NCBI GenBank assembly: GCA_005877345.1
Contig: VBPR01000164.1
Span: 1 to 18,569, forward strand
DNA: 18,569 nt
Source of the DNA: Nitrososphaerota archaeon
GTDB lineage: Archaea > Thermoproteota > Nitrososphaeria > Nitrososphaerales > Nitrososphaeraceae
Direction of reading: 5' to 3'
The position numbers were made by a program, and so were the translations under genes. Below, piece after piece: positions 7,036 to 14,410 of the stretch; positions within the stretch are counted from its first letter, which is position 1, and the number at the start of each line of letters is the position of its first letter. The notes beneath the pieces are model-generated. The model was given only the letters and a program-made list of their open reading frames with translations. It was not told where the DNA came from and ran no database searches.

Positions 7036-7563
7036 TTGGAATTGGATATACTGGAAGGAAACAACCTCACAACGAACCTGTTTGAAAGATACTCCGCAAA
7101 TTCTCATAACTGGAAATTTGTGGTCTCTGTCACTCAACAGAATGGAAACTTTTATGATGCCATAGTAAGTAATCCAAATGAAGTTTGGCAACTAAAGATT
7201 GATTCTATCTACAAGCCCAATCCGTTAATCATTGGCACAAAGGTTGACGTAGACCCACTTAGGTTTAATGATAACACGCACATGCCGTTTGGATATAGAA
7301 AATTGGATCCAAAGAAAATTGGAAAGATTCTATCCAATATTAGTGAAAATGAGGACACAAGCGCGCTCAGCTCGTACATTGCTTCCTTAATATCTTCTAC
7401 AAAGCCAGAGGTACCTTCTCCAAATAATAGCTATGCATACGGCCCATTTTTATTTACACAAAAAAACCCAATTAAGGTGGATGATTACCAGAGAAAAATT
7501 TCCGACAAATTGGCAAATAGACTCAATGATAAACTAAGATTGCTATATTCTAGCTACGGTTAA
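7036..7563 (+). CDS. Soluble protein of unknown function
   Basis: A 175-residue protein that I cannot assign. It has no signal peptide, membrane helix or cysteine. The N-terminal half alternates strands and turns (WKFVVSVTQQNGNFYDAIVSN, NEVWQLKIDSIYKP) and carries an Asp-rich VDVDPLRF. The C-terminus is helical and basic (RKISDKLANRLNDKLRLLYS). Start is TTG at 7036; a second TTG at 7042 is an equally good alternative. It lies 139 nt after ridA on the same strand, too far for tight coupling but possible as a unit. No neighbouring gene suggests its job. Confidence 0.62.
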   Translation: MELDILEGNNLTTNLFERYSANSHNWKFVVSVTQQNGNFYDAIVSNPNEVWQLKIDSIYKPNPLIIGTKVDVDPLRFNDNTHMPFGYRKLDPKKIGKILSNISENEDTSALSSYIASLISSTKPEVPSPNNSYAYGPFLFTQKNPIKVDDYQRKISDKLANRLNDKLRLLYSSYG

Positions 7564-7662
7564 GTGATGATATTAACTTTTTTGATTTATTGAAATTCAT
7601 AAGAAGAAATACGTTAGTATTTCATTAATAGTACTGATACCAAAAATGGTAATTAGGCAAAA

Positions 7663-7736
7663 TGGGGTCGGCCGGATTTGAACCGGCGGCCTCCAGCGCC
7701 CAAGGCTGGCATCATACCAAGCTAGACAACGGCCCC
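7663..7736 (-). tRNA. tRNA-Pro (anticodon UGG)
   Basis: The minus strand folds as a 74-nt tRNA. The anticodon stem CCAGC/GCTGG closes loop CTTGGGC with anticodon TGG at 34-36. A five-base variable region AGGCC and a perfect T-arm GCCGG-TTCAAAT-CCGGC follow. The D-loop AGCTTGGTA has the usual GG. The acceptor arm GGGGCCG/CGACCCC pairs except at position 5 against 68, a C-A mismatch. There is no intron and no encoded CCA; the discriminator is A. An AT-rich upstream tract (rc GTTAAAATTATA, about 7771-7782) may be its TATA box. Confidence 0.93.
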
Positions 7737-8006
7737 ATATTCAAGGTTTAGCAATTGCGATGTTCGGAGTATAATTTTAACTTTGAGATATTCAATAGTT
7801 TAGGACCTATCGAAACTCGAGCATTTAATTGGTCATATTGCTTAAATAAATTAGCATTTGTTCATCTATTTTGGAAATAAGAATGATATGATCAAATATC
7901 TAAATATCCAGATAACTTGACTAAACATATTAAATCTCAATTAGAATTTTAACTTGAAGGCTAAACCAAAACATTCTAAATACTAAGGTTTAAAAAAAAT
8001 TCTGTC

Positions 8007-8120
8007 TTATCTGGCTGCACAATATGACAATGCTAGGTTAAACTGGTCAGGACTAGTATAAATTCCACTTTGCTCGTATCCTCCTATTTTGTCTCTACAT
8101 ATAGCATACTGTTTCATCAT
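8007..8120 (-). CDS. Small ORF downstream of the SD-led membrane peptide (37 aa)
   Basis: A possible 37-residue protein starting at ATG 8120 (or ATG 8117), four bases after the stop of the preceding small ORF. It looks compositionally like a real protein: MKQYAICRDKIGGYEQSG, then YTSPDQFNLALSYCAAR, with two cysteines and no membrane helix. The close junction suggests translational coupling with the upstream ORF. No family is recognised, and the length leaves chance occurrence open. A C/D box RNA was considered here and rejected. Confidence 0.4.
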   Translation of the reverse strand: MMKQYAICRDKIGGYEQSGIYTSPDQFNLALSYCAAR

Positions 8121-8124
8121 AGTT

Positions 8125-8274
8125 TCAGTACATTAACCCTGAATACATCAACGAAATTATTCCAATAAATATCGATACTGATATTAACAATATAGAAGAG
8201 GTTATTGGTTCAACGTGTTTTGACTTTGCGACTAACTTTTTGACTGGCAACGAAACATGTAACAAAATACTCAT
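8125..8274 (-). CDS. Small membrane protein with strong Shine-Dalgarno (49 aa)
   Basis: A 49-residue ORF with the best ribosome-binding site in the window (GGAGGTGG, see 8279-8286). It has a basic amphipathic N-terminus (LPVKKLVAKSKHVEP) and then one hydrophobic helix (ITSSILLISVSIFIGIISL, about residues 24-42). The predicted topology is a single span with a cytosolic N-terminus. The function is unknown. A second small ORF begins four bases after its stop, so both would sit on one transcript. There is no homologue I can name; the strong SD and the coherent membrane-protein composition are the grounds for calling it real. Confidence 0.6.
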   Translation of the reverse strand: MSILLHVSLPVKKLVAKSKHVEPITSSILLISVSIFIGIISLMYSGLMY

Positions 8275-8278
8275 TTTT

Positions 8279-8286
8279 CCACCTCC
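8279..8286 (-). promoter_or_regulatory. Shine-Dalgarno of the small membrane ORF
   Basis: The minus strand reads GGAGGTGG with four bases before the ATG at 8274. It is a near-full anti-16S match, unusual here, where most genes have none. Confidence 0.65.
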
Positions 8287-8582
8287 GTTCCAATTTCTTT
8301 CATGCTGATACTTCGTATAACATGATACAAAGACTTTAAGGCGGTAGTAAAACCTATTTTATAGAAATACAAAGTGATTTCTATTTTTAAAGTCCTTTTT
8401 GTGTTATGTTACAGGTCAGCGCTACGAGGAAAAAATTTACTTAAAATATCCAGAGTGAGATAATTAAGCCCTCTAATTACTTATTCAAATTTTATTGAGC
8501 CGTTCAACATTTAGAATTTATTTCATCTTTTATGTCTAATACATTTCCTAACGATATGATATTCGATTCCTGTATTATTCTA
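8287..8582. other. Gap between small ORF and ABC-ATPase remnant
   Basis: AT-rich, with no convincing gene. Minus-strand frames right after the ATPase remnant show a 26-codon tail (beginning RIIQESNIISLGN) that cannot be assigned. The stretch may be decayed transporter sequence. Confidence 0.4.
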
Positions 8583-8669
8583 TCAAAAATTATTAAATGA
8601 AATATTGACCAATGAACTAAACGATTCATAATCATATGATAAATCTTCTATCTCTACTACTGAGAACAT
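8583..8669 (-). pseudogene. Truncated N-terminus of ABC transporter ATPase (znuC-like remnant)
   Basis: A 28-codon frame that opens with ATG inside the last codons of znuA and ends at TGA 8585-8583. Its reading begins MFSVVEIEDLSYDY and continues to SLVNISF, matching the first two strands of ABC ATPases (V-x-I-E-D-L-S-Y-x-Y ... L-x-N-I-S-F). The Walker A loop should follow but does not, in any frame. An overlapping start after a binding-protein gene is the usual layout of znuA-znuC operons. I read this as the stump of the deleted ATPase gene. The short length makes coincidence possible. Confidence 0.5.
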
Positions 8670-9643
8670 TCAAGCCCCTGCTTCAAATTTTGTATATTTT
8701 CATTCATCTTGTCAACATATCCGATTCCTTTTGATTGTTCGTCTTTTGTTAGACCTTCAATTGGACTTAAAACAAGCACTTTAGCATCCGGGATTTCCTG
8801 AGCTACTGCTAATGCATATCGTGGGTCTATTAACTCTTCAGAGTATATGACATGTAGACCCAAATTTTTTGCGAGCTGAATAATTTCTACAAGTCGTTGA
8901 GGTTTTATTTCTTCCTCTGGTCCAGTAGTAGTGATAGTATGCTGGTTCAGTCCATATCTTTTAGCAAAATATGAAAACGCATTGTGAAATGCTACAAAAT
9001 CATGTTTCTTACAAGACTTCAAATCGGCTCTTATAGTTTTATCAAGAGTGTCAAGTTCATTTATGAAAATCTTGGCGTTTTGACTGTAGTAATCCCTGTT
9101 ATTTGGATCTATCTTAATTAATCCATCACGAATATTTTCCGTCTCTTTCTTTGCAAATACCGGATCTAACCAGATATGTGGATCAAAGCTCTTTGTCCTG
9201 TTGTCGATATATGAAGCATTTATGCTGTTGCTTGCGTCGATTTTATTTTTGGTATTAATTTTATCAATCCAAGTTTCAAATCCTAAGCCGTTAAAAACTA
9301 GGGCATCCGCAGAATTTGCTGCCTGTATTTGATTAATTGTAGGTTCAAAATCGTGAGGTTCCAATCCAGTAGGTATTAGGACTAGTGAATCAATTTTATC
9401 ACCACCAACTTTTTTAACAAATTCATAAATAGGATAAAAAGACGAAACAACTTTCAGTTTGTCAGATGAACTTGAGGTTGATTGAGGAGGAATGGAATTT
9501 TCAACTGTTGACTCTGTTAAATTAGCACTAATGGCTGAATTTATGATTGTTTTGTGATTCTGTCCATACAATGTTTGAAAATAGATAGTCGAAGAGAGGA
9601 TGCATAGCATTGACATGGATAATAGCAATACGACACTTCTCAT
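8657..9643 (-). CDS. znuA: Zinc/manganese ABC transporter substrate-binding protein (ZnuA type)
   Basis: Cluster A-I metal-binding protein of about 328 residues, which catches Zn2+ or Mn2+ outside the cell for an ABC importer. A hydrophobic N-terminus (residues 2-25) exports or anchors it. No lipobox cysteine is seen, so it is probably held by this helix. After a Ser/Thr linker the domain starts at KLKVVSSFYPIYEF. Metal ligands are expected at the His of GLEPHDFEP, of DPHIWLDP and of FVAFHNAF, plus an acidic residue of EELIDP. The His-rich loop of many ZnuA proteins is missing. ATG 9643 is preferred to TTG 9646. The ATPase gene behind it is only a remnant and no permease is nearby, so its partners must be elsewhere or lost. 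Confidence 0.9.
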   Translation of the reverse strand: MRSVVLLLSMSMLCILSSTIYFQTLYGQNHKTIINSAISANLTESTVENSIPPQSTSSSSDKLKVVSSFYPIYEFVKKVGGDKIDSLVLIPTGLEPHDFEPTINQIQAANSADALVFNGLGFETWIDKINTKNKIDASNSINASYIDNRTKSFDPHIWLDPVFAKKETENIRDGLIKIDPNNRDYYSQNAKIFINELDTLDKTIRADLKSCKKHDFVAFHNAFSYFAKRYGLNQHTITTTGPEEEIKPQRLVEIIQLAKNLGLHVIYSEELIDPRYALAVAQEIPDAKVLVLSPIEGLTKDEQSKGIGYVDKMNENIQNLKQGLECSQ

Positions 9644-9937
9644 CAAGCCATTTAATATTATTAATAATATATCTCTTACCTATTAATTTTAATAGAAAAA
9701 CATCCTATATGTTAATAACGTTCAAAGTCATTGATTCTAACTGACGTAGCGATCTATAAAGCATTACATACCATTTGTCTTGATACAAATCATTGAGCTG
9801 ACATTAGTCTCAGCACGACCTAATATATGAAATTAGACCTACAATTCAGCCGAGAGATTTGTCACCCATGTTACATAGTGGTAGAACAGTAAGTAAAGAA
9901 TAAAATTTTGTTCATAAACGACAACTAGTATAAAGAA

Positions 9938-10555
9938 TCAATGTTCAACTTCTCCCGCTCCAGGTTCTATTTCGTTAACACCTATATCTAGTGTGGTTGT
10001 AGGCGGAAGTTCAATAGACTCTGCTGTAGGGTTCTGAATAGCTATATCAGTAATAGTTCCTATTTCCACACCCGGAGTTGTGTGTGTGACTCTTGAAGAT
10101 GGTTCAAGATCCGCATGATATATACACATTTTACCAGGTGTTGATAACTCTTCAATCATATGAAGTTGTATACTTTGTAACTTTGGCGCTTGTCCAACTA
10201 AGATATTTAAAATTGGTTGGTAGCTTTGATCACAAGGAATCTTTGTTGCTATATGTCCGTTAACTATTTTATAAGGACTTGCATCATAAACGTGAATATA
10301 ATCATTGGAGGGGATTACCTGACCGGCTAGTAATATTGTTTCGGAGTCTCTCACTACGTATTTTGTAGAGTTTGATTGAATAGAATTATTCAATCCTGTA
10401 GCATCATTTGAGAATAGAAATGACTCTGCAGGTATAAATAACAGGTGGGATGTTGATGCACAAATTAGAAACGCTGTAATTGTTGAAAAGATCAGTAGTG
10501 AATGAGAAAAAGAACAATTCATTTTCCATCTCATATTATTAGTAATATTGGACAT
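9938..10555 (-). CDS. Exported or anchored protein of unknown function
   Basis: A 205-residue protein, not recognised. A hydrophobic segment at about residues 17-43 (LLIFSTITAFLICASTSHLLF) follows a basic N-terminus, so it is secreted or anchored with an outside domain. The mature part has N-glycosylation-type sequons (NNS, SNST) and a beta-rich body (YVVRDSETILLAGQVIPSND). Cysteines at about residues 117 and 143 (KIPCDQ, GKMCIY) could pair. It ends in an acidic Pro/Glu tail. Start is ATG, with a later Met at residue 8 as an alternative. It lies in a minus-strand series with znuA and the deacetylase, but gaps of nearly 300 nt separate them. Confidence 0.68.
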   Translation of the reverse strand: MSNITNNMRWKMNCSFSHSLLIFSTITAFLICASTSHLLFIPAESFLFSNDATGLNNSIQSNSTKYVVRDSETILLAGQVIPSNDYIHVYDASPYKIVNGHIATKIPCDQSYQPILNILVGQAPKLQSIQLHMIEELSTPGKMCIYHADLEPSSRVTHTTPGVEIGTITDIAIQNPTAESIELPPTTTLDIGVNEIEPGAGEVEH

Positions 10556-10625
10556 CTATTTACACAATAAGGTTGAAAAGCACTTAACAAATATCGAGAT
10601 AAAGGCACAATAAAAAAAAATTGGT

Positions 10626-10766
10626 TTATTTTATGTATAAATAATTACACTTTTTATTGTAAGCAAGTTCAGACATCGTTAAAAACCTAAAATTGCCACC
10701 ATGCAAATATTTCATGTCCTTAAGTAAATCCAGGTCAGCATTGTAATCATCGACCACTTTATCTCC
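10626..10766 (-). pseudogene. Fragment of a duplicated polysaccharide deacetylase tail
   Basis: This stretch reads as the C-terminal part of a NodB-type protein: DYNADLDLLKDMKYLHGGNF, then LTMSELAYN, ending at TAA 10628-10626. It closely matches residues about 265-300 of the intact deacetylase at 10838-11914 (DYNTDLDLFNKEMKYLHNGNF, then LTMADLAYN). At DNA level 10681-10752 resembles 11038-11112. A stop precedes the homology (TGA at 10769-10767) and no start or catalytic domain exists, so it is a dead partial copy. It lies just downstream of the intact gene, pointing to an old tandem duplication followed by deletion. Confidence 0.72.
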
Positions 10767-10837
10767 TCATTAGGAATTGTTCTTAAATGAATAGTTCTAT
10801 GAGTTGCACTTTAGATCCTTTACTATCTAGACTACTA

Positions 10838-11914
10838 TTACTGTCCAAAGAGAATCTTAAATGCATCCATGATTGGATTCGCCATTGACTCAGTAACATT
10901 AGATGTGGTTGAGACTGGTCTTAGTGGTATCTCAGTAAAATTAGGTGTCGACTTTACGACTGTCATTGTTTCGGGCGGGAATCCTTTTACGAAGAAATAA
11001 TTACTTTTGACATTGTATGCAAGATCTGCCATAGTTAAAACCGTAAAATTACCATTATGCAAATATTTCATTTCCTTATTAAATAAATCCAGGTCAGTGT
11101 TGTAATCAGTGCCTTGATCGCCTGCTTTATGATATATGATTATGGGAATTGCCTTTATTGTTCCGTTTTTATTATAATTGGATTGGCTGTTTACTACTTG
11201 AATGAATCTATCATACAGTGCAGGATCATCATATGAATTTTCTCTTCTTGATAAGTCGTGACTCCACCCTCTAATAGAATATTTGTTAGCATAAGTGAGT
11301 TTACCATTTTTGGTATATGTTCTGCAGTCAGCCTGGTGCGATTTATCTTTCCAACCATCGCATTGTAGAAAATTAAGAGGACTGCTCGCCGTTCTAGCCA
11401 ACTCATAATACTTGGAAACTATATTTACTACAGTTCTGTTGTCCGATCCTTCATCAAACGGATATGCAAAACTTGTTGCGTTAATTCCATGTTCCTGAAG
11501 ACATTCCTTTGACTGTCCTATCTGATATTCGAGGCTCTTTTTTGATGAATCACTTAGATTAGCATGATTCATGGTATGAGATCCTATGTCATGTCCTTCT
11601 TTGTATAATGTTTCTAACTCTGTCCAATTCATATACCCCTTTTTATTGTCCAGATATTTACACACAACATAAAATGTAGCCTTAAATCCATACTTGTCAA
11701 GTACGGGTTTGACTTGAGTAAATTGACTAATACGATTATCATCAAAGTTTAAAATTACTACCTTATCATTTGTTCCCTTTTCAGACGAAGGCTGTGCATG
11801 TAATTCATCTTGAAAGTCAAATTGTTCGGTGGCGAGAAATAATAGAAAGCCAATTAAAATTACCAGAACAAATATGTCAACTCGAATAAAATCTAAATTC
11901 CGGTTACTTGTCAA
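10838..11914 (-). CDS. Membrane-anchored NodB-type polysaccharide deacetylase
   Basis: Carbohydrate esterase family 4 homologue of 358 residues, predicted to remove acetyl groups from surface or extracellular N-acetylated glycans. An N-terminal hydrophobic helix (about residues 13-30) anchors it with the catalytic domain outside. NodB motifs are present: LNFDDN (motif 1, catalytic Asp and metal Asp), SHTMNH (motif 2, two metal His) and FAYPFDEG (motif 3-like). A later YHKAG may be motif 5-like. A large insert after motif 3 carries paired cysteines (LQCDGW, ADCRTY). Start is TTG at 11914, with a TATA-like TATATATTC at about 11943-11951. A broken copy of its tail lies just downstream, and its upstream region was copied into the neighbouring znuA paralogue. 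Substrate unknown. Confidence 0.85.
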   Translation of the reverse strand: MTSNRNLDFIRVDIFVLVILIGFLLFLATEQFDFQDELHAQPSSEKGTNDKVVILNFDDNRISQFTQVKPVLDKYGFKATFYVVCKYLDNKKGYMNWTELETLYKEGHDIGSHTMNHANLSDSSKKSLEYQIGQSKECLQEHGINATSFAYPFDEGSDNRTVVNIVSKYYELARTASSPLNFLQCDGWKDKSHQADCRTYTKNGKLTYANKYSIRGWSHDLSRRENSYDDPALYDRFIQVVNSQSNYNKNGTIKAIPIIIYHKAGDQGTDYNTDLDLFNKEMKYLHNGNFTVLTMADLAYNVKSNYFFVKGFPPETMTVVKSTPNFTEIPLRPVSTTSNVTESMANPIMDAFKILFGQ

Positions 11915-11959
11915 GAATCAGACATTCAAGAGCCTTAACAGAATATATAGATATGTTTG

Positions 11960-12014
11960 ATTTTCTACTAAGCAGTTGATCATAATTTTAGTCTCTTTTA
12001 AAGTAAAGAGTCAG
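11960..12014 (+). repeat. Left arm of perfect 55-nt inverted repeat (donor)
   Basis: These 55 bases equal the reverse complement of 12613-12667 without mismatch. They lie in the upstream region of the deacetylase gene, where they look native. The arm at 12613 interrupts a gene, so this one is probably the source. Confidence 0.96.
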
Positions 12015-12146
12015 ATGTGCAAGCTAGTGTGTGCCAACTTTAGTCTTTAGTAAGTTTTCGAGAATACGTATAACAGACAGACTTACGTCAAACCTTAATT
12101 AAATTAATAATAAACCTATATAATCATAGCAATAAATCTTCATAAT

Positions 12147-12979
12147 GTGAGAATAAATTTTATAATAATTTGGTTTTTTCTATTTTTATTAATTCTAGTC
12201 TCATTTTATTATCAAAATTCGTATGGACAAAATCAGGGATCGAATGTGACATCAGAATCAAATGAAAACATAACGTCAAACACCATATCCAGAAATATCT
12301 CTGATATACAATCTGTTCAAAATACTTCACACAAGTTGAAAGTGGTGTCATCTTTTTTCCCGATAGCTGAATTTGTGAAGAAAATCGGAGGCAATTTGAT
12401 TGGATCATCATTGTTGATTCCTAATGGGATCGAACCACACGATTTTGAACCAACCATAAATCAAATACAGAGTGTAAATTCTGCTGACGTGTTGTTCTAC
12501 AACGGGCTGCGAATTGAAAGTTGGATTGATAAAATTAGCATCCCTCATAAAATTCAGAGTAGTGCGAGCTTGAATGTTTCTTATTATGACAAGAGTAACA
12601 AGACTATTGATCCTGACTCTTTACTTTAAAAGAGACTAAAATTATGATCAACTGCTTAGTAGAAAATATACGTGATGGCTTAATTGCGATTGATCCTAAT
12701 AATAGGGACAAATATCTCAGCAACGCAAAGAATTTCTCAGACCAGCTTGACAGTCTTGATAGAACTATAAGAACTGATTTACAATCATGCAAGAAAAAGG
12801 ACTTTATATCATTTCATAATTCTTTTTCATACTTTGCCAAAAGATATGGACTAAATCAATACAGTATTTCTAATGCGGGACCAGAAGCTGAAATAACTCC
12901 AAAGCGGCTTACAGAGGGCATTGACACTGAACAATTCACGAAGGAACAGTATAGAATTAGCAGACTATTTTATGTATAA
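12147..12979 (+). pseudogene. Broken second ZnuA-type metal-binding protein gene
   Basis: A paralogue of the ZnuA at 8657-9643, in two pieces. Piece one (12147-12629, GTG start) holds a signal/anchor segment, SYGQNQ, KLKVVSSFFPIAEF and the ligand loop GIEPHDFEPTINQIQ, and stops just after TIDPD. Piece two resumes with ENIRDGLIAIDPNN at 12662 and keeps FISFHNSFSYFAKRYG. The expected metal loop HIWLDP is missing, replaced by a 55-nt inverted copy of upstream DNA (12613-12667) with in-frame stops. A second lesion follows TPKRLTE: about 50 residues including the EELIDP ligand are gone, and the frame ends at TAA 12977-12979. Two of the metal ligands are thus lost, so the gene is dead even if fragments are translated. 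Confidence 0.88.
12613..12667 (-). repeat. Right arm of perfect 55-nt inverted repeat (inside znuA pseudogene)
   Basis: Inverted copy of 11960-12014, separated from it by 598 nt. It replaces about 13 codons of the znuA paralogue, including the HIWLDP ligand loop, and introduces TAA and TGA stops. Flanking znuA sequence resumes at once on both sides, and no target-site duplication is seen. Confidence 0.95.
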
Positions 12980-13005
12980 ATTCTTCGTTTGACTGCATTA
13001 GTGAA

Positions 13006-13026
13006 AGGTTTTCAAAGTCAAAACCT
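13006..13026 (+). terminator. Small hairpin after the znuA pseudogene
   Basis: AGGTTTT (13006-13012) and AAAACCT (13020-13026) form a 7-bp stem with a 7-nt loop. It could aid termination or protect a 3' end; no oligo-T run follows, so the role is uncertain. Confidence 0.25.
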
Positions 13027-13102
13027 GAATACTACACGAATCATCGTATGCACTGTTTGTATACTCACCGCGACAGTTAGATAATTGTATCACATCATTT
13101 AA

Positions 13103-13115
13103 CTTATTTAAATTA
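13103..13115 (+). promoter_or_regulatory. TATA-like box of the NHL protein gene
   Basis: CTTATTTAAATTA lies about 21-33 nt before the ATG at 13136, matching an archaeal box for a leaderless mRNA. Confidence 0.45.
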
Positions 13116-13135
13116 AAATAAGTATATGCCTGTGG

Positions 13136-14209
13136 ATGCATAAAAAGAAATACTTTATTCTAGTTATACCCATGCTAGTACCATATTTAGCCTTTTTTGC
13201 AATTGATGGTAGTCTGGTTTCAGCTGCAGCTTCAGCTCAAAACACAACAGCAGGCAAGGAAGTTCAGACTAAATATACATTCATAGAAAAATGGGGTTCA
13301 TTTGGAACTGGTCCTGGTCAATTTAATAGACCGCATGATGTAACCTTTGACTCAAGTGGAAACGTGTATGTTACTGATAGGGATAACAATCGTGTTCAGA
13401 AGTTTACTCCCAATGGAACATTCATCAAGACATGGGGCTCAAAGGGTTCAAAAGATGGACAGTTTAGTATTCCATATAGTCTTGCCATAGACAAATCAGA
13501 TAATATTTATGTTGCAGACAGAGAAAATTCTCGTATACAGAAGTTTGATAACAACGGTAATTTCATAGCAAAGTATGGTACTGATGGTAAAGGGGATGGG
13601 CAATTCCATAGACCAGAAGATGTTAGAATTGAACCACATACAGGTGACATCTGTGTCACAGATACCTACAATAATCGCATAGAGAGGTTCGATAAGAATT
13701 TCACATTTATTACAAAATGGGGCTCCAAGGGTAGTGCGAACGGTCAATTCCAACTTCCACATGCTATTGGTTTTGACTCAAAGGGCAATGTGTATGTTGA
13801 TGAGTTGGAAAGACCTGGTGTTCAAGTATTTGATAGCGACGGAAAGTTCCTAAGAAAATGGGGTAGCGTAGGAACAGCTGATGGACAGTTTTCTCTACCT
13901 CAAGAACATCTTTGGATAGATTCAAAAGATCATCTATATCTTGTTGATGGAGCTCCTAATCCAAGAATCCAAATTTTTGATCCTAATGGAAATGTTTTAG
14001 GAGAGGTTGGCTCTCCATGTAAAATGTCTACTGGTGAGGGATGCGTAGACCCAGATGGACCAGGACCCTTGTCTTTAGGTGATGGTCAATTTTCAAAGCC
14101 AGAACACGTAGCTATAAATTCTGAAGGTAAGATGTATGTTGTTGACAGAGGTAACCACCGCATCCAGGTTTTTGCACCGAGCAATGGCACTACGGAGAAG
14201 ATAGAATAA
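13136..14209 (+). CDS. Secreted NHL-repeat six-bladed beta-propeller protein
   Basis: A 357-residue protein with a signal peptide or anchor (about residues 6-33) and six NHL-type repeats. Each begins with a W-G-S/T, G-x-G-D/G-Q-F, P motif, as in KWGSFGTGPGQFNRPHDV, TWGSKGSKDGQFSIP, KYGTDGKGDGQFHRP and KWGSKGSANGQFQLP, and continues with a D-S-x-G-N-V/I-Y-V-x-D block. Six blades make a closed beta-propeller, used in this family for protein or ligand binding and sometimes as lactonase or lyase scaffolds. The sixth blade has a long insert with two cysteines (PCKMSTGEGC) that may form a disulfide. The start is ATG. It probably acts at the cell surface; no enzymatic residues can be assigned. No operon partner is visible. 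Confidence 0.85.
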   Translation: MHKKKYFILVIPMLVPYLAFFAIDGSLVSAAASAQNTTAGKEVQTKYTFIEKWGSFGTGPGQFNRPHDVTFDSSGNVYVTDRDNNRVQKFTPNGTFIKTWGSKGSKDGQFSIPYSLAIDKSDNIYVADRENSRIQKFDNNGNFIAKYGTDGKGDGQFHRPEDVRIEPHTGDICVTDTYNNRIERFDKNFTFITKWGSKGSANGQFQLPHAIGFDSKGNVYVDELERPGVQVFDSDGKFLRKWGSVGTADGQFSLPQEHLWIDSKDHLYLVDGAPNPRIQIFDPNGNVLGEVGSPCKMSTGEGCVDPDGPGPLSLGDGQFSKPEHVAINSEGKMYVVDRGNHRIQVFAPSNGTTEKIE

Positions 14210-14379
14210 TCACGCACAGTTTTCTTTTCTTCAAAAACAAATGGAAGAAGAATTACAAGTCTGGTTATTCGAGCTGTAACAATTTAATAGTAAGCTAGCG
14301 TAAACAACGGTTTGCCCCGTTACATCCATGAACATAGCAGAAATGAACTATATATGTTGAGTTGCGTGCTAACAATATA

Positions 14380-14388
14380 TCTAAATAT
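14380..14388 (+). promoter_or_regulatory. TATA-like box of map
   Basis: TCTAAATAT is centred about 27 nt before the TTG start at 14411, supporting both the TTG choice and a leaderless mRNA. Confidence 0.45.
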
Positions 14389-14410
14389 CTTTAACTTTGA
14401 ATTTTAAGAG

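Noticed and set aside
7564..7640. C/D box sRNA on the plus strand (GTGATGA ... CTGA)
   Set aside because: Box spacing is long and no internal D'/C' pair is clear; the first box overlaps the end of a coding region's stop area by chance-level sequence.
8050..8120. C/D box sRNA on the minus strand (ATGATGA ... CTGA)
   Set aside because: C and D boxes are present at a plausible distance, but no convincing D' and C' boxes lie between, and the same bases form a coherent short ORF.
12015..12612. Invertible switch between the 55-nt inverted repeats
   Set aside because: Neither orientation would join the two halves of the znuA paralogue into an intact frame, and no recombinase gene is in the window.
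11960..12667. Insertion sequence or MITE with 55-bp terminal inverted repeats
   Set aside because: The interior is the 5' half of a znuA-like gene plus intergenic DNA, with no transposase and no target duplication. The left arm looks like native upstream DNA.
12147..12979. One functional protein made by frameshifting or splicing over 12613-12667
   Set aside because: The segment replaces the HIWLDP metal loop rather than adding to it, and a second deletion removes another ligand region.
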